Notes: generated by a model not told the origin, from the sequence alone. 9,020 bases of DNA from Sulfuricella sp. (GCA_030691435.1 JAUYEK010000312.1:1-9020), one strand, 5' to 3'. Counted from the stretch's first letter, positions 1 to 6,246 are shown. Numbers and translations are program-made.

Positions 1-1277
1 GCCTGCCCTCAGCCCTAGCCGGTAGCGTCTGGGTGATATTGACCTATCTGTTCGTGCGCCGCGCTGCCAGTGCCCGGCAGGCACTGGCAGCGGGAATCAT
101 CACCGCCAGCGCGCTGGCGGTTTCCATCATCGTCAAAGTGGCTACGGCCGATGCCCTGCTCAACCTGCTGATCAGCGCCACGCTGTTCAGCGCCTACCTG
201 TTCCTGCGCTTTCACGAACGCAAATTTCTGTATCTCGCTTTTGTCGCAATGGGCTTTGGGTTCCTGACCAAGGGGCCGGTCGCCGTGATCATCCCGGGCG
301 TGGTGACTTTCCTCTACAGCGCGCTGCGCAAGGATCTCAGGGGGTGGCTGGCGCTGGCGCTGAATGGACGCGGCATCGCCCTGTTTGTCGCCATTGCGGC
401 CCCGTGGTATGTGACGCAGTATCTGGTGGAAGGCGACGGATTTTTCCGTGGATTTTTTCTCAAGCACAATGTCGACCGCTTCTCCGCACCGATGGAAAGC
501 CATGGCGGCAATTATTTCTACTATGTTCCCGTGCTGCTGCTGAGCGTACTGCCCTACACCACGGTCTTGCTCAAGGCTTTCGCACAGTGGCGCCGCATCA
601 TCAAGGACGATTTGCAGCTTTTCCTCTTGCTGTGGTTCGCCACCGTCTTCATGATCTTCTCGCTTTCCGCCACCAAGCTACCCCATTACCTGATTTACGG
701 CTATTCCGGCGTTTTCATCCTGATGGCGGTTTATCTGGATGAACTGCGCTCGCGCTTTCTCGCTTTCCTGCCGCTGCTGCTATTGCTTGCAGTGCTGCTG
801 TTCCTGCCGTCTGTGATCGAAGCCGCCATCCCTCATATCAACAAGCCCTATTACCGGGAAATGCTTGCCGCCACCCGGCAATCCTTAAGTATCGGGTATT
901 ACCCCTTCTTTGCGGGATTCTCTCTGCTCACCCTGTATTTCATGGTGGAGAAGAGATTCGCCCTGGGCGCCAAACTGCTGGCGAGCGGCGTCATCCTGGC
1001 AACCGGTTTTTCGCTGCTGCTCCTGCCCCTGTTCGGCGGCATGCAGCAGGGGCCGATCAAGGAAGCCGCGCTGCTGGCGCGCGACCGTGGGTACACGGTG
1101 GTGATGTGGGGGCTCAACATGCCGAGCTTCAGCGTCTACAGCCAGCGCATCGTGGAAAAGCATGACCCGCGCCGAGGCGACATCGTGATCACCCAAACCA
1201 ACCGCCTGGCCGAGCTGCGCGCCTATGAAACGCTTTACAGCAAGAACGGCATCGCCCTGGTCAAGGTCAGCGAATAA
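1..1277 (+). CDS. ArnT/PMT-family membrane glycosyltransferase, 5' end missing
   Basis: Integral membrane glycosyltransferase of the ArnT/dolichyl-phosphate-mannose mannosyltransferase-like (GT39/GT83) class, which transfers a sugar from a polyprenyl carrier to a lipid or protein outside the inner membrane. The frame is open to the left edge (first full codon at 3), so the GTG at 33 is an internal codon and the N-terminus with the first catalytic acidic loop is missing. Visible family marks are the acidic residue in ATADALLNLL (Asp at 150-152), the TKGPVAVIIPG helix, APWYV, HGGNYFYYVPVLLLSVLPY, and a SLSATKLPHY motif (KLPHY at 675-689), which is typical of ArnT. Many hydrophobic segments follow, then a short soluble-looking C-terminus ending at TAA 1275-1277. 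It is a paralogue of the ArnT at 2901-4667. The sugar and acceptor cannot be told from this part; it may be a second L-Ara4N transferase or act on another carrier-linked sugar. Confidence 0.85.
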   Translation, partial: LPSALAGSVWVILTYLFVRRAASARQALAAGIITASALAVSIIVKVATADALLNLLISATLFSAYLFLRFHERKFLYLAFVAMGFGFLTKGPVAVIIPGVVTFLYSALRKDLRGWLALALNGRGIALFVAIAAPWYVTQYLVEGDGFFRGFFLKHNVDRFSAPMESHGGNYFYYVPVLLLSVLPYTTVLLKAFAQWRRIIKDDLQLFLLLWFATVFMIFSLSATKLPHYLIYGYSGVFILMAVYLDELRSRFLAFLPLLLLLAVLLFLPSVIEAAIPHINKPYYREMLAATRQSLSIGYYPFFAGFSLLTLYFMVEKRFALGAKLLASGVILATGFSLLLLPLFGGMQQGPIKEAALLARDRGYTVVMWGLNMPSFSVYSQRIVEKHDPRRGDIVITQTNRLAELRAYETLYSKNGIALVKVSE

Positions 1278-1287
1278 AAAGCAGTTC

Positions 1288-1442
1288 AGCCACGGATTAA
1301 CACGGATGCACACGGATTATCAACGAGTTACCTTTCTCATCTTGCGCACCTTTCAGGCGAATGGAAAATATCCGGTAACACATTGTTTCGCCTGGAGGCG
1401 CCTACTTTTGGTATCTGTGTTAATCCGTGTCAATCCGTGGCT
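1288..1442. repeat. Dispersed palindromic element with tandem CACGGAT units
   Basis: An imperfect inverted repeat fills most of the 189-base gap between the glycosyltransferase and the PAP2 gene. The left arm (1288-1317) and right arm (1413-1442) match at 26 of 30 positions. Each arm holds three units of about CACGGAT (or its complement ATCCGTG) spaced 10 bases apart. The 95-base centre holds a second inverted repeat, CAGGCGAA (1354-1361) with TTCGCCTG (1387-1394), so the transcript could form a nested stem. This kind of CCACGGATTAACACGGATT palindrome occurs as a dispersed, non-coding repeat in various bacterial genomes (recalled, not searched). No convincing ORF, RBS or promoter is visible inside it. 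Confidence 0.75.
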
Positions 1443-1457
1443 AAAAACGGTTTTTAG
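1441..1457. repeat. Perfect 8+8 palindrome before the PAP2 start
   Basis: CTAAAAAC (1441-1448) and GTTTTTAG (1450-1457) are perfect complements separated by one base. The site overlaps the end of the dispersed palindrome and ends 9 bases before the GTG start at 1467. A one-base loop makes an RNA hairpin poor, so it is better read as a DNA-level palindrome or the border of the repeat than as a terminator. Confidence 0.35.
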
Positions 1458-1466
1458 GTAAACGGC

Positions 1467-2261
1467 GTGAATTTCCTCTCCCCCGCCCCCTGCCCAATTT
1501 CCTGGCGCGAGCCGCGCGTCTGGCTGGTGCCGATGCTCGCACTCGCCGGCATGGTCGTACTCATTGCCAGCGACACCAACCGCAGCCTGTTCCTGTATCT
1601 GAATGGTCTGGGCACGCTGGCCAGCGATGTGCTGTGGCAGAACCTGACCGTGCTGGGCGGCACACTGGCCGGATTGACACTGTTGGCGCCGCTGATCGGG
1701 CGCCGGCCGGATATCCTCTGGTCGCTGGCACTCGCAGCCATCCTTGCCACACTCTGGGTGCATGGCCTGAAAGACACGGTCGGCGCACTACGCCCGCCAG
1801 CAGTGATCCCCCCCGAACTGCTGCACATCATCGGCCCTGCGCACCGCTACGGTTCATTCCCCTCGGGTCACAGCACCACGATTTTCACCGTGGCGTGCAT
1901 CCTCAGCCTCTATCTCAGGCGAGGTTCCCTGACCTGGCTACTAGCTGCGGTTGCTCTTCTGATTGGCATTTCGCGCATCGCGGTCGGCGTGCACTGGCCG
2001 CTCGACGTGCTGGGCGGCGCTTTCGGCGGCTGGCTTTCGGCGGTGTTGGGCACCTTGCTGGCGCAGCGCTGGCACTGGGGAATCAGCCGTTCCGGGAAGT
2101 GGATATTGGTGCTGGCGCTAGCCGCTTGCGCGTTGACCCTGCTGGTTTCGCCCGACACCAGCCATCCCGATGCGGTCATATTGCAGCGGGGGCTGGCGCT
2201 GGTCTGCCTGCTTCCTGCCTTGCAGCTCGCCGTTGCGCGCAAATGGCGCATGGCAGGCTAA
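1467..2261 (+). CDS. PAP2-family membrane phosphatase
   Basis: A 264-residue integral membrane phosphatase of the PAP2 (type 2 phosphatidic acid phosphatase) superfamily. All three signature motifs are intact: KX6RP (K102 to R109-P110), PSGH (132-135), and SRX5HX3D (S169-R170, H176, D180). Known members remove phosphate from lipid phosphates or pyrophosphates, such as undecaprenyl pyrophosphate, phosphatidylglycerophosphate or lipid A (LpxE), on the outer face of the inner membrane. Hydrophobic segments flank the motifs, and an extra helix pair follows at about 211-256. The GTG start is chosen because it is the first start after the repeat and follows a weak AGGT at 1456-1459. Beside arn genes, a role in recycling the undecaprenyl carrier or trimming lipid A phosphate is plausible, but the substrate is inferred from context only. 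Confidence 0.88.
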   Translation: MNFLSPAPCPISWREPRVWLVPMLALAGMVVLIASDTNRSLFLYLNGLGTLASDVLWQNLTVLGGTLAGLTLLAPLIGRRPDILWSLALAAILATLWVHGLKDTVGALRPPAVIPPELLHIIGPAHRYGSFPSGHSTTIFTVACILSLYLRRGSLTWLLAAVALLIGISRIAVGVHWPLDVLGGAFGGWLSAVLGTLLAQRWHWGISRSGKWILVLALAACALTLLVSPDTSHPDAVILQRGLALVCLLPALQLAVARKWRMAG

Positions 2262-2280
2262 GCGAGGCAGCACCAGTTTC

Positions 2281-2309
2281 TTGATTGTAGATACTTATCT
2301 AAGTATAAT
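2281..2309 (+). promoter_or_regulatory. Sigma-70-like promoter of the Phd/RelE module
   Basis: TTGATT (2281-2286) and a perfect TATAAT (2304-2309) are separated by exactly 17 bases, close to the sigma-70 consensus. It lies in a clearly AT-rich 85-base gap and would start RNA near 2316, about 30 bases before the antitoxin ATG. Inverted repeats overlap the spacer and the start region, as expected of an autoregulated toxin-antitoxin promoter. With no terminator visible after the toxin, it could also transcribe arnT and the genes beyond. Confidence 0.75.
2291..2306. promoter_or_regulatory. Putative operator 1, perfect inverted repeat
   Basis: ATACTTA (2291-2297) and TAAGTAT (2300-2306) form a perfect 7+7 inverted repeat with a 2-base centre. 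It fills most of the promoter spacer and runs into the -10 box, so a bound antitoxin or antitoxin-toxin complex would block RNA polymerase. Operator function is inferred from position and symmetry. Confidence 0.6.
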
Positions 2310-2314
2310 AATTA

Positions 2315-2330
2315 GTACCTAATAAGGTAC
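2315..2330. promoter_or_regulatory. Putative operator 2, perfect inverted repeat
   Basis: GTACCT (2315-2320) and AGGTAC (2325-2330) form a perfect 6+6 inverted repeat around AATA, right at the expected transcription start. Its half-sites differ from those of operator 1 and its centre lies 24 bases downstream, so it may be a second binding site or a small 5'-UTR hairpin. Function is inferred. Confidence 0.5.
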
Positions 2331-2346
2331 AGACAGGAGTCAGCCC

Positions 2347-2610
2347 ATGAATACCCTACCCGCCCAGGAAATCAAGCGGCGCGGCATTGCCGCCGTGGAT
2401 GATCTTATAGCAACAGGGGATGTGCATATCATCAAAAACAATCAGCCCCAGTACGTGGTGCTCTCGGAGGTGCGGTATCGGGAATTGATCGAGGCGCAAA
2501 ACGAGGCTTACGTAGCGCGGGTGCTTGCATCGCTGAAAGACCTCAAGGCCGGAAGAGTGAAGCGAGGCACGGCGAAGGACTTGATTAAAGAACTAGGCCT
2601 GGAAGACTGA
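2347..2610 (+). CDS. Phd/YefM-type antitoxin
   Basis: An 87-residue antitoxin of a type II module. The N-terminal half fits the Phd/YefM DNA-binding fold: a predicted helix at 8-22, then VHIIKNNQPQYVVLSEVRY (26-44), the beta-hairpin and helix entry typical of the family. The charged C-terminal part (about 50-87, with AKDLIKELGLED at the end) is the likely toxin-neutralising tail. A good AGGAG at 2335-2339 sits 7 bases before the ATG. The gene comes first in the pair, 3 bases before the toxin gene, the usual order for Phd/YefM systems. By family, it binds and neutralises the toxin and, alone or in complex, represses the promoter at 2281-2309. It might be annotated as RelB- or StbD-like elsewhere; family membership is firmer than the subfamily name. 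Confidence 0.8.
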   Translation: MNTLPAQEIKRRGIAAVDDLIATGDVHIIKNNQPQYVVLSEVRYRELIEAQNEAYVARVLASLKDLKAGRVKRGTAKDLIKELGLED

Positions 2611-2613
2611 GGC

Positions 2614-2904
2614 ATGTACGCGCTCGTCTGGACGCCTCGGTTTACGCGATCGGCTAAAAAATTCACCAAACAACATGGTGAAATACGGACAAAATTCGCC
2701 GATATCCTGCGCGACCTGGAGAACGACCCTTTCCAGCCACACCTGAAATATCACCACCTCAGCGGCAAGCTCAAAGGCGTTCAGGCCGTCAGCATCACCG
2801 ATAGCTATCGAATCACATTGACCATTGCTATTACTGACAAGGAAATTATCCTGCTGGATGTCGGCAGCCATGATGAAGTGTACCGGCAAGATAAAAACCT
2901 ATGA
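2614..2904 (+). CDS. RelE/StbE-family toxin, probable mRNA interferase
   Basis: A 96-residue toxin of the RelE/ParE superfamily. Family marks are the N-terminal strand and basic helix (YALVWTPRFTRSAKKFTKQH, 2-21), the HHLSGKLKG turn (47-55), the SYRITL strand (64-69) and the C-terminal LLDVGSHDEVYR (80-91). H86 and Y90 lie where RelE/YafQ toxins place catalytic residues, so an active ribosome-dependent mRNase is likely, although ParE-like gyrase poisoning cannot be excluded from sequence. The body is more AT-rich than the flanking arn genes, which fits acquisition. The stop codon overlaps the next start as ATGA at 2901-2904, so toxin translation may feed directly into arnT. No frameshift or truncation is visible. 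Confidence 0.82.
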   Translation: MYALVWTPRFTRSAKKFTKQHGEIRTKFADILRDLENDPFQPHLKYHHLSGKLKGVQAVSITDSYRITLTIAITDKEIILLDVGSHDEVYRQDKNL

Positions 2905-4667
2905 CTCTTGATTTCTCTAATCGGCGGCGCTTCTGGTTACTGCTCACCCTGCTGATGGCCGCAGTCTGGTTCGGCAATCTCGAATATCGCAAGCTGGTCA
3001 GGCCGGACGAGGGCCGCTACGCGGAAATCGCCCGTGAAATGGCCACCAGCGGCGACTGGGTTACGCCGCGTCTGAACGACATCAAATACTTCGAGAAACC
3101 CGCGCTGCAATACTGGATCACGGCAGGCGCTTACCGCCTGTTTGGCGAACACCACTGGACGGCGCGGCTATGGAGTGGACTGACCGGATTTCTCGGCATC
3201 TTCTTCACCGCCTTCGCCGCTACCCGCCTGTTCGGTCGCGAGGCCGGCCTGTTAAGCGCAGCGGTGCTCGGCAGCAGCCTGCTGTATACCCTGATCGCCC
3301 ACATGAACTCCCTGGACATGGGGATGACATTTTTCATGGGGGGAGCGCTGATGAGTTTCCTGCTGGCGCAGCAGGATGCGGCCAGCGCACGCGCCAACCG
3401 CCTGTGGATGCACGTTGCCTGGGCTGCCCTGGCGCTTTCCGTCCTGAGCAAGGGGTTGATGGGCATCGTCCTGCCGGGTGCGGTGATAGTGCTTTACACT
3501 TTGATCGAGCGTGATTTCGGCTTGTGGAAAAGACTGCAGCTGTTCAGCGGAATAGCGCTTTTCATGGCCATCGCGGCACCCTGGTTCATCGCGGTATCGA
3601 TCGCTAACCCCGAATTTTTTCATTTCTTCTTCATTCACGAACATTTCGAGCGCTTCCTGACCCAAACCCACGGGCGCTACGAACCCTGGTGGTGGTTTAT
3701 CCCGGTACTTGCCGCCGGCATCCTGCCTTGGCTCTTCACCCTGATCGATGCTATGGCGCGCGCCTGGAAGGTCGATACTTCCAAACCGAACAGTTCCTTC
3801 CCCCTTTTCGGGGGAAGGTTAGGATGGGGGTTGGCACGGTGGAATAGCCACGTTTCTACCCCCTCCCTAGCCCTCCCCCTGCAAGGGGGAGGGAACAAAT
3901 CCGGGTTCAAGCCGAAACGCTTTTTGCTGATCTGGGCAGTGTTCATTTTCGTCTTCTTTTCCCTCTCTGGCTCCAAACTCGCCTCCTACATCCTGCCGAT
4001 TTTCCCAGCGCTGGCGCTGCTGATTGGCGAACACCTCAGCCGCATCGACGGACGCCGCCTGTTCTGGCAGATACTGCCGGTGGCCTTCCTGGCCATGGCC
4101 GGCCTGTTACTGGCCCCCAACGCAGTGCGCTTTGCCGACAACGAACTGGCGCGGGGACAATACGCCCTGTTCGCCAACTGGCTGCTGGCTGCGTCCGCCA
4201 TCTGGCTGGTCGGAACGGTAATCGCACTATGCTTGAGTTACCGCGATAAAGTGCGTGGCGCGATCATTGTCCTTGCATGCAGCAGCCTGATCGCCGCCCA
4301 GGTTCTTCTGACCGGACACGACAGCCTGTCGGCGACGCGCTCGGACTATGCCATCGCCGAGCAGATCAAGCCCCATCTGCGGCCCGGCGCGCCTTTCTAC
4401 AGCCTGGAAGGCTATGACCAGACGCTGACCTTCTACCTCAAGCGCACCGTGACCCTGGTCAATTATCAGGACGAGATGGCCTTCGGCATTGCCCAGGAGC
4501 CGCACAAATGGCTGCCGGACATCGAGTCCTTCAAACAGGCATGGGTACAGCAACCCTACGCCCTGGCGATTATGTCGCATGGAACCTATCAACAACTCTC
4601 CCAGCAAGGACTGCCGATGCGGGTTATCGCCCGCAGTGTCGACAAGACGGCGGTAACCACTCCATGA
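2901..4667 (+). CDS. arnT: ArnT, lipid A 4-amino-4-deoxy-L-arabinose transferase, with repeat-derived insertion
   Basis: A 588-residue inner-membrane glycosyltransferase that moves L-Ara4N from undecaprenyl phosphate to lipid A on the periplasmic side. The first periplasmic loop carries RPDEGRYAEIAREM (34-47), with D36 at the expected catalytic acidic position, then YFEKPALQYW (63-72) and the NSLDMG acidic site (D139). Later marks are SKGLMGIVLPG, APWFI, RYEPWWWFIPVL and SLSGSKLASYILPIFPA (354-370). The family norm is about 550 residues; the excess is explained by an insertion at about 294-337, between LPW (275-277) and FLLIW (341-345). There 63 residues separate the motifs, against 21 in the paralogue at 1-1277. 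Basic residues flank it (RAWK before, FKPKR after), so a cytoplasmic loop is likely. The start overlaps the toxin stop and has no strong Shine-Dalgarno, suggesting coupling. The reading frame is intact, but activity with the insert is unknown. Confidence 0.88.
   Translation: MTLDFSNRRRFWLLLTLLMAAVWFGNLEYRKLVRPDEGRYAEIAREMATSGDWVTPRLNDIKYFEKPALQYWITAGAYRLFGEHHWTARLWSGLTGFLGIFFTAFAATRLFGREAGLLSAAVLGSSLLYTLIAHMNSLDMGMTFFMGGALMSFLLAQQDAASARANRLWMHVAWAALALSVLSKGLMGIVLPGAVIVLYTLIERDFGLWKRLQLFSGIALFMAIAAPWFIAVSIANPEFFHFFFIHEHFERFLTQTHGRYEPWWWFIPVLAAGILPWLFTLIDAMARAWKVDTSKPNSSFPLFGGRLGWGLARWNSHVSTPSLALPLQGGGNKSGFKPKRFLLIWAVFIFVFFSLSGSKLASYILPIFPALALLIGEHLSRIDGRRLFWQILPVAFLAMAGLLLAPNAVRFADNELARGQYALFANWLLAASAIWLVGTVIALCLSYRDKVRGAIIVLACSSLIAAQVLLTGHDSLSATRSDYAIAEQIKPHLRPGAPFYSLEGYDQTLTFYLKRTVTLVNYQDEMAFGIAQEPHKWLPDIESFKQAWVQQPYALAIMSHGTYQQLSQQGLPMRVIARSVDKTAVTTP
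3793..3896. repeat. GC-rich palindromic repeat inserted in frame within arnT
   Basis: Two strong hairpins form the ends of a block of about 104 bases. The first is CCTTCCCCC (3796-3804) with GGGGGAAGG (3810-3818). The second is CCCTCCCCCT (3871-3880) with AGGGGGAGGG (3884-3893). The outer ends are themselves inverted copies (GTTCCTTCCCCC against the complement of GGGGGAGGGAAC). Translated, the block reads as low-complexity peptide (PLFGGRLGWG, PSLALPLQGGG), the usual signature of this kind of dispersed repeat when read through. It opens no stop codon in the arnT frame and coincides with the extra loop absent from the paralogue. Confidence 0.85.
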
Positions 4668-5035
4668 ACCTGCTCAGCTTTTCCCTGATTCTGTTCGGCG
4701 TGCTGCTCAATGCCGCCGCCCAGCTGCTCCTCAAAGCCGGCACCAATGCCGTCGGCCACTTCGCCTTCAGCCGCGACAATGTCCTGCCGGTGGGCTGGCA
4801 GCTCGCCACCGAGCCGCACATCATGGGCGGTCTCACCTGCTACGTGATCAGCGTGGTGGTGTGGATCATGGCGCTGTCGCGAGTCGAAGTCAGCATCGCC
4901 TATCCGATGCTGTCCATCGGCTACGTGGTGAACGCGCTCGCCGCCCTGTGGCTGTTCGGCGAGGCCGTTTCGGTCACCCGCATGGCCGGCATCGGCATTA
5001 TAATTGTCGGCGTTTATGTCGTTGCGAGAAGCTAA
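4664..5035 (+). CDS. ArnE/ArnF-like small membrane protein, undecaprenyl-phospho-L-Ara4N flippase
   Basis: A 123-residue protein with four hydrophobic segments, of the small multidrug resistance/EamA-like fold. In Enterobacteria ArnE and ArnF together are proposed to flip undecaprenyl-phosphate-L-Ara4N across the inner membrane. The LLNAAAQLLLKAG segment (14-26) aligns with the first helix of EmrE, but the proton-coupling glutamate (EmrE E14) is replaced by N16, as expected for lipid-carrier flippases and not drug pumps. AYPMLSIGYV (79-88) is the family's conserved third-helix motif. The ATG at 4664 is chosen because it overlaps the arnT stop (ATGA, 4664-4667) and gives a family-sized protein; an upstream in-frame start at 4508 would add meaningless sequence from another frame of arnT. 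Only one such gene is seen, so it may act as a homodimer or pair with a gene elsewhere. Confidence 0.82.
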   Translation: MNLLSFSLILFGVLLNAAAQLLLKAGTNAVGHFAFSRDNVLPVGWQLATEPHIMGGLTCYVISVVVWIMALSRVEVSIAYPMLSIGYVVNALAALWLFGEAVSVTRMAGIGIIIVGVYVVARS

Positions 5036-5041
5036 TTTTTT

Positions 5042-5110
5042 GCCACAGAGTACACAGAGACCACAGAGAACATCCTGCCGACTCTCTGTGTGCTCTGTGC
5101 TCTCTGTGGC
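5042..5110. repeat. Dispersed palindromic element with tandem CACAGAG units
   Basis: The left arm (5042-5069) and right arm (5083-5110) match at 24 of 28 positions around a 13-base loop. Each arm carries three CACAGAG (or CTCTGTG) heptamers spaced 9 bases apart and is bounded by GCCAC and GTGGC. It occupies nearly the whole 86-base gap between the flippase stop and the arnB start. Read through in frame it gives peptide such as SLCALCSLW, a common artefact of this repeat. The stem is followed by TAATTTAT and not a T-run, so a standard terminator is unlikely, though it could affect RNA processing or stability. Confidence 0.8.
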
Positions 5111-5121
5111 TAATTTATAAA

Positions 5122-6246
5122 ATGAACTATTTACCTTTTACCAAACCTACTCTCGACGAAGCCACCATCCAGGGCGTGGCCGAGGTACTGCGTTCCGGCT
5201 GGCTGGCCACCGGACCCAACGTGCAGACGCTGGAAAAGGCGCTATCGGACTACCTGGGCGGGCGCATCGTGCGCACTCTCACCTCCGCCACCGGCGGTCT
5301 GGAAGTGGCATTGCAGGTGTGCGGCATCGGGCCGGGCGACGAGGTGATCACGCCGGCGATGAGCTTCGCCGCTACACCGAATGTGATCCTGCGGGTCGGC
5401 GCCAGGCCGGTGTTCGTGGATGTAGACCTTGCCAGCCGCAACATCGACCTCAACCAGGTTGAAGCCGCGATCACGCCGAGGACCAAAGCCATCATGCCAG
5501 TGCATTTCGCCGGCCTGCCGGTGGACATGGACGCACTTTACGACATCGCCCAACGCCACAAGCTGCGCGTGATCGAAGATGCTGCCCATGCCATCGGATC
5601 AAGCTGGCAAGGCAAGCGCATCGGCAGCTTCGGCGACATCGTCTCGTTCAGCTTTCACCCCAACAAGAACATGACCACCATCGAGGGCGGCGCGCTGTCC
5701 TTCGCCGATGCCGAAGATGTGAAGAAATTCGACCTGCTGCGCTTCCACGGCATTTCGCGCGATGCCGAAGGCAACATGGACGTCTCCGTCGCCGGCGGCA
5801 AGTACAACCTGTCCGATGTGGCTGCTCGCGTTGGCGTCGGCCAGCTGCCGCTGCTGGACGGCTTCAACGCCAGGCGGCGCGAACTGGTGGCGCATTACTT
5901 CCAGCACTTCGCCTCCGACCCTGCCTGCCTGCTTCCAGCGCGTAGCGACGAGGACCACAGCTGGCACATGTTCGCGCCGCTGCTGCCGCTCGACCAACTC
6001 AATCTCAGCCGCAAGCAGTTCATCGATGCCATGCACCAGCGCGGGCTGGGGGTCGGCATCCACTATCCGGCGCTGCACCTGTTCAGCCTGTACCGCGAAC
6101 AAGGCTATCAGGAAGGCGACTTCCCCAACGCCGAAAAAATCGGACGCGAAACCGTCACCCTGCCCTTATTCCCGGCAATGGAGCTCGCCGACGTGGAGCG
6201 GGTATGCGCCGCAGCCAAGGAAATCATCGAGACCGCCAAAAAATGA
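5122..6246 (+). CDS. arnB: ArnB, UDP-4-amino-4-deoxy-L-arabinose aminotransferase
   Basis: A 374-residue PLP-dependent aminotransferase of the DegT/DnrJ/EryC1 family, which transfers an amino group (from glutamate in the known enzymes) to the UDP-4-keto-pentose to make UDP-L-Ara4N in the cytoplasm. MNYLPFTKPTLDEA at the N-terminus is typical of the family. Active-site marks are the SGWLATGP turn (25-32), TSATGGLEVAL (54-64), VIEDAAHAIGS (150-160, with D153 facing the PLP ring nitrogen) and SFHPNKNMTTIEGG (177-190), where K182 is the Schiff-base lysine. Length matches known ArnB. The ATG at 5122 is preferred over the upstream in-frame start at 4861, whose extra residues are flippase gene in the wrong frame plus the repeat. 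No Shine-Dalgarno is visible before it; the repeat lies only 11 bases upstream and may have displaced one. The gene ends overlapping arnC as ATGA. Confidence 0.92.
   Translation: MNYLPFTKPTLDEATIQGVAEVLRSGWLATGPNVQTLEKALSDYLGGRIVRTLTSATGGLEVALQVCGIGPGDEVITPAMSFAATPNVILRVGARPVFVDVDLASRNIDLNQVEAAITPRTKAIMPVHFAGLPVDMDALYDIAQRHKLRVIEDAAHAIGSSWQGKRIGSFGDIVSFSFHPNKNMTTIEGGALSFADAEDVKKFDLLRFHGISRDAEGNMDVSVAGGKYNLSDVAARVGVGQLPLLDGFNARRRELVAHYFQHFASDPACLLPARSDEDHSWHMFAPLLPLDQLNLSRKQFIDAMHQRGLGVGIHYPALHLFSLYREQGYQEGDFPNAEKIGRETVTLPLFPAMELADVERVCAAAKEIIETAKK

Noticed and set aside
1288..1442. CRISPR-like array, because of regular CACGGAT units
   Set aside because: Units are 7 bases with 2-3-base gaps and are mirrored in an inverted arm; there are no spacers of CRISPR length and no cas genes.
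3793..3896. Sequencing or assembly artefact in arnT
   Set aside because: The block has ordered hairpins with matched ends and keeps the frame, which is expected of a real repeat insertion; read data would settle it.
4508..4663. N-terminal extension of the flippase gene
   Set aside because: It is arnT read in another frame; the ATG at 4664 gives a family-sized protein and an ATGA overlap.
4861..5121. N-terminal extension of arnB from an upstream in-frame start
   Set aside because: The extra residues come from the flippase gene read in a wrong frame plus the palindromic repeat; the family N-terminus begins at 5122.
5042..5121. Palindrome as an intrinsic terminator
   Set aside because: The stem is followed by TAATTTATAAA and the next arn gene, not a T-run, and the genes on both sides belong to one pathway.
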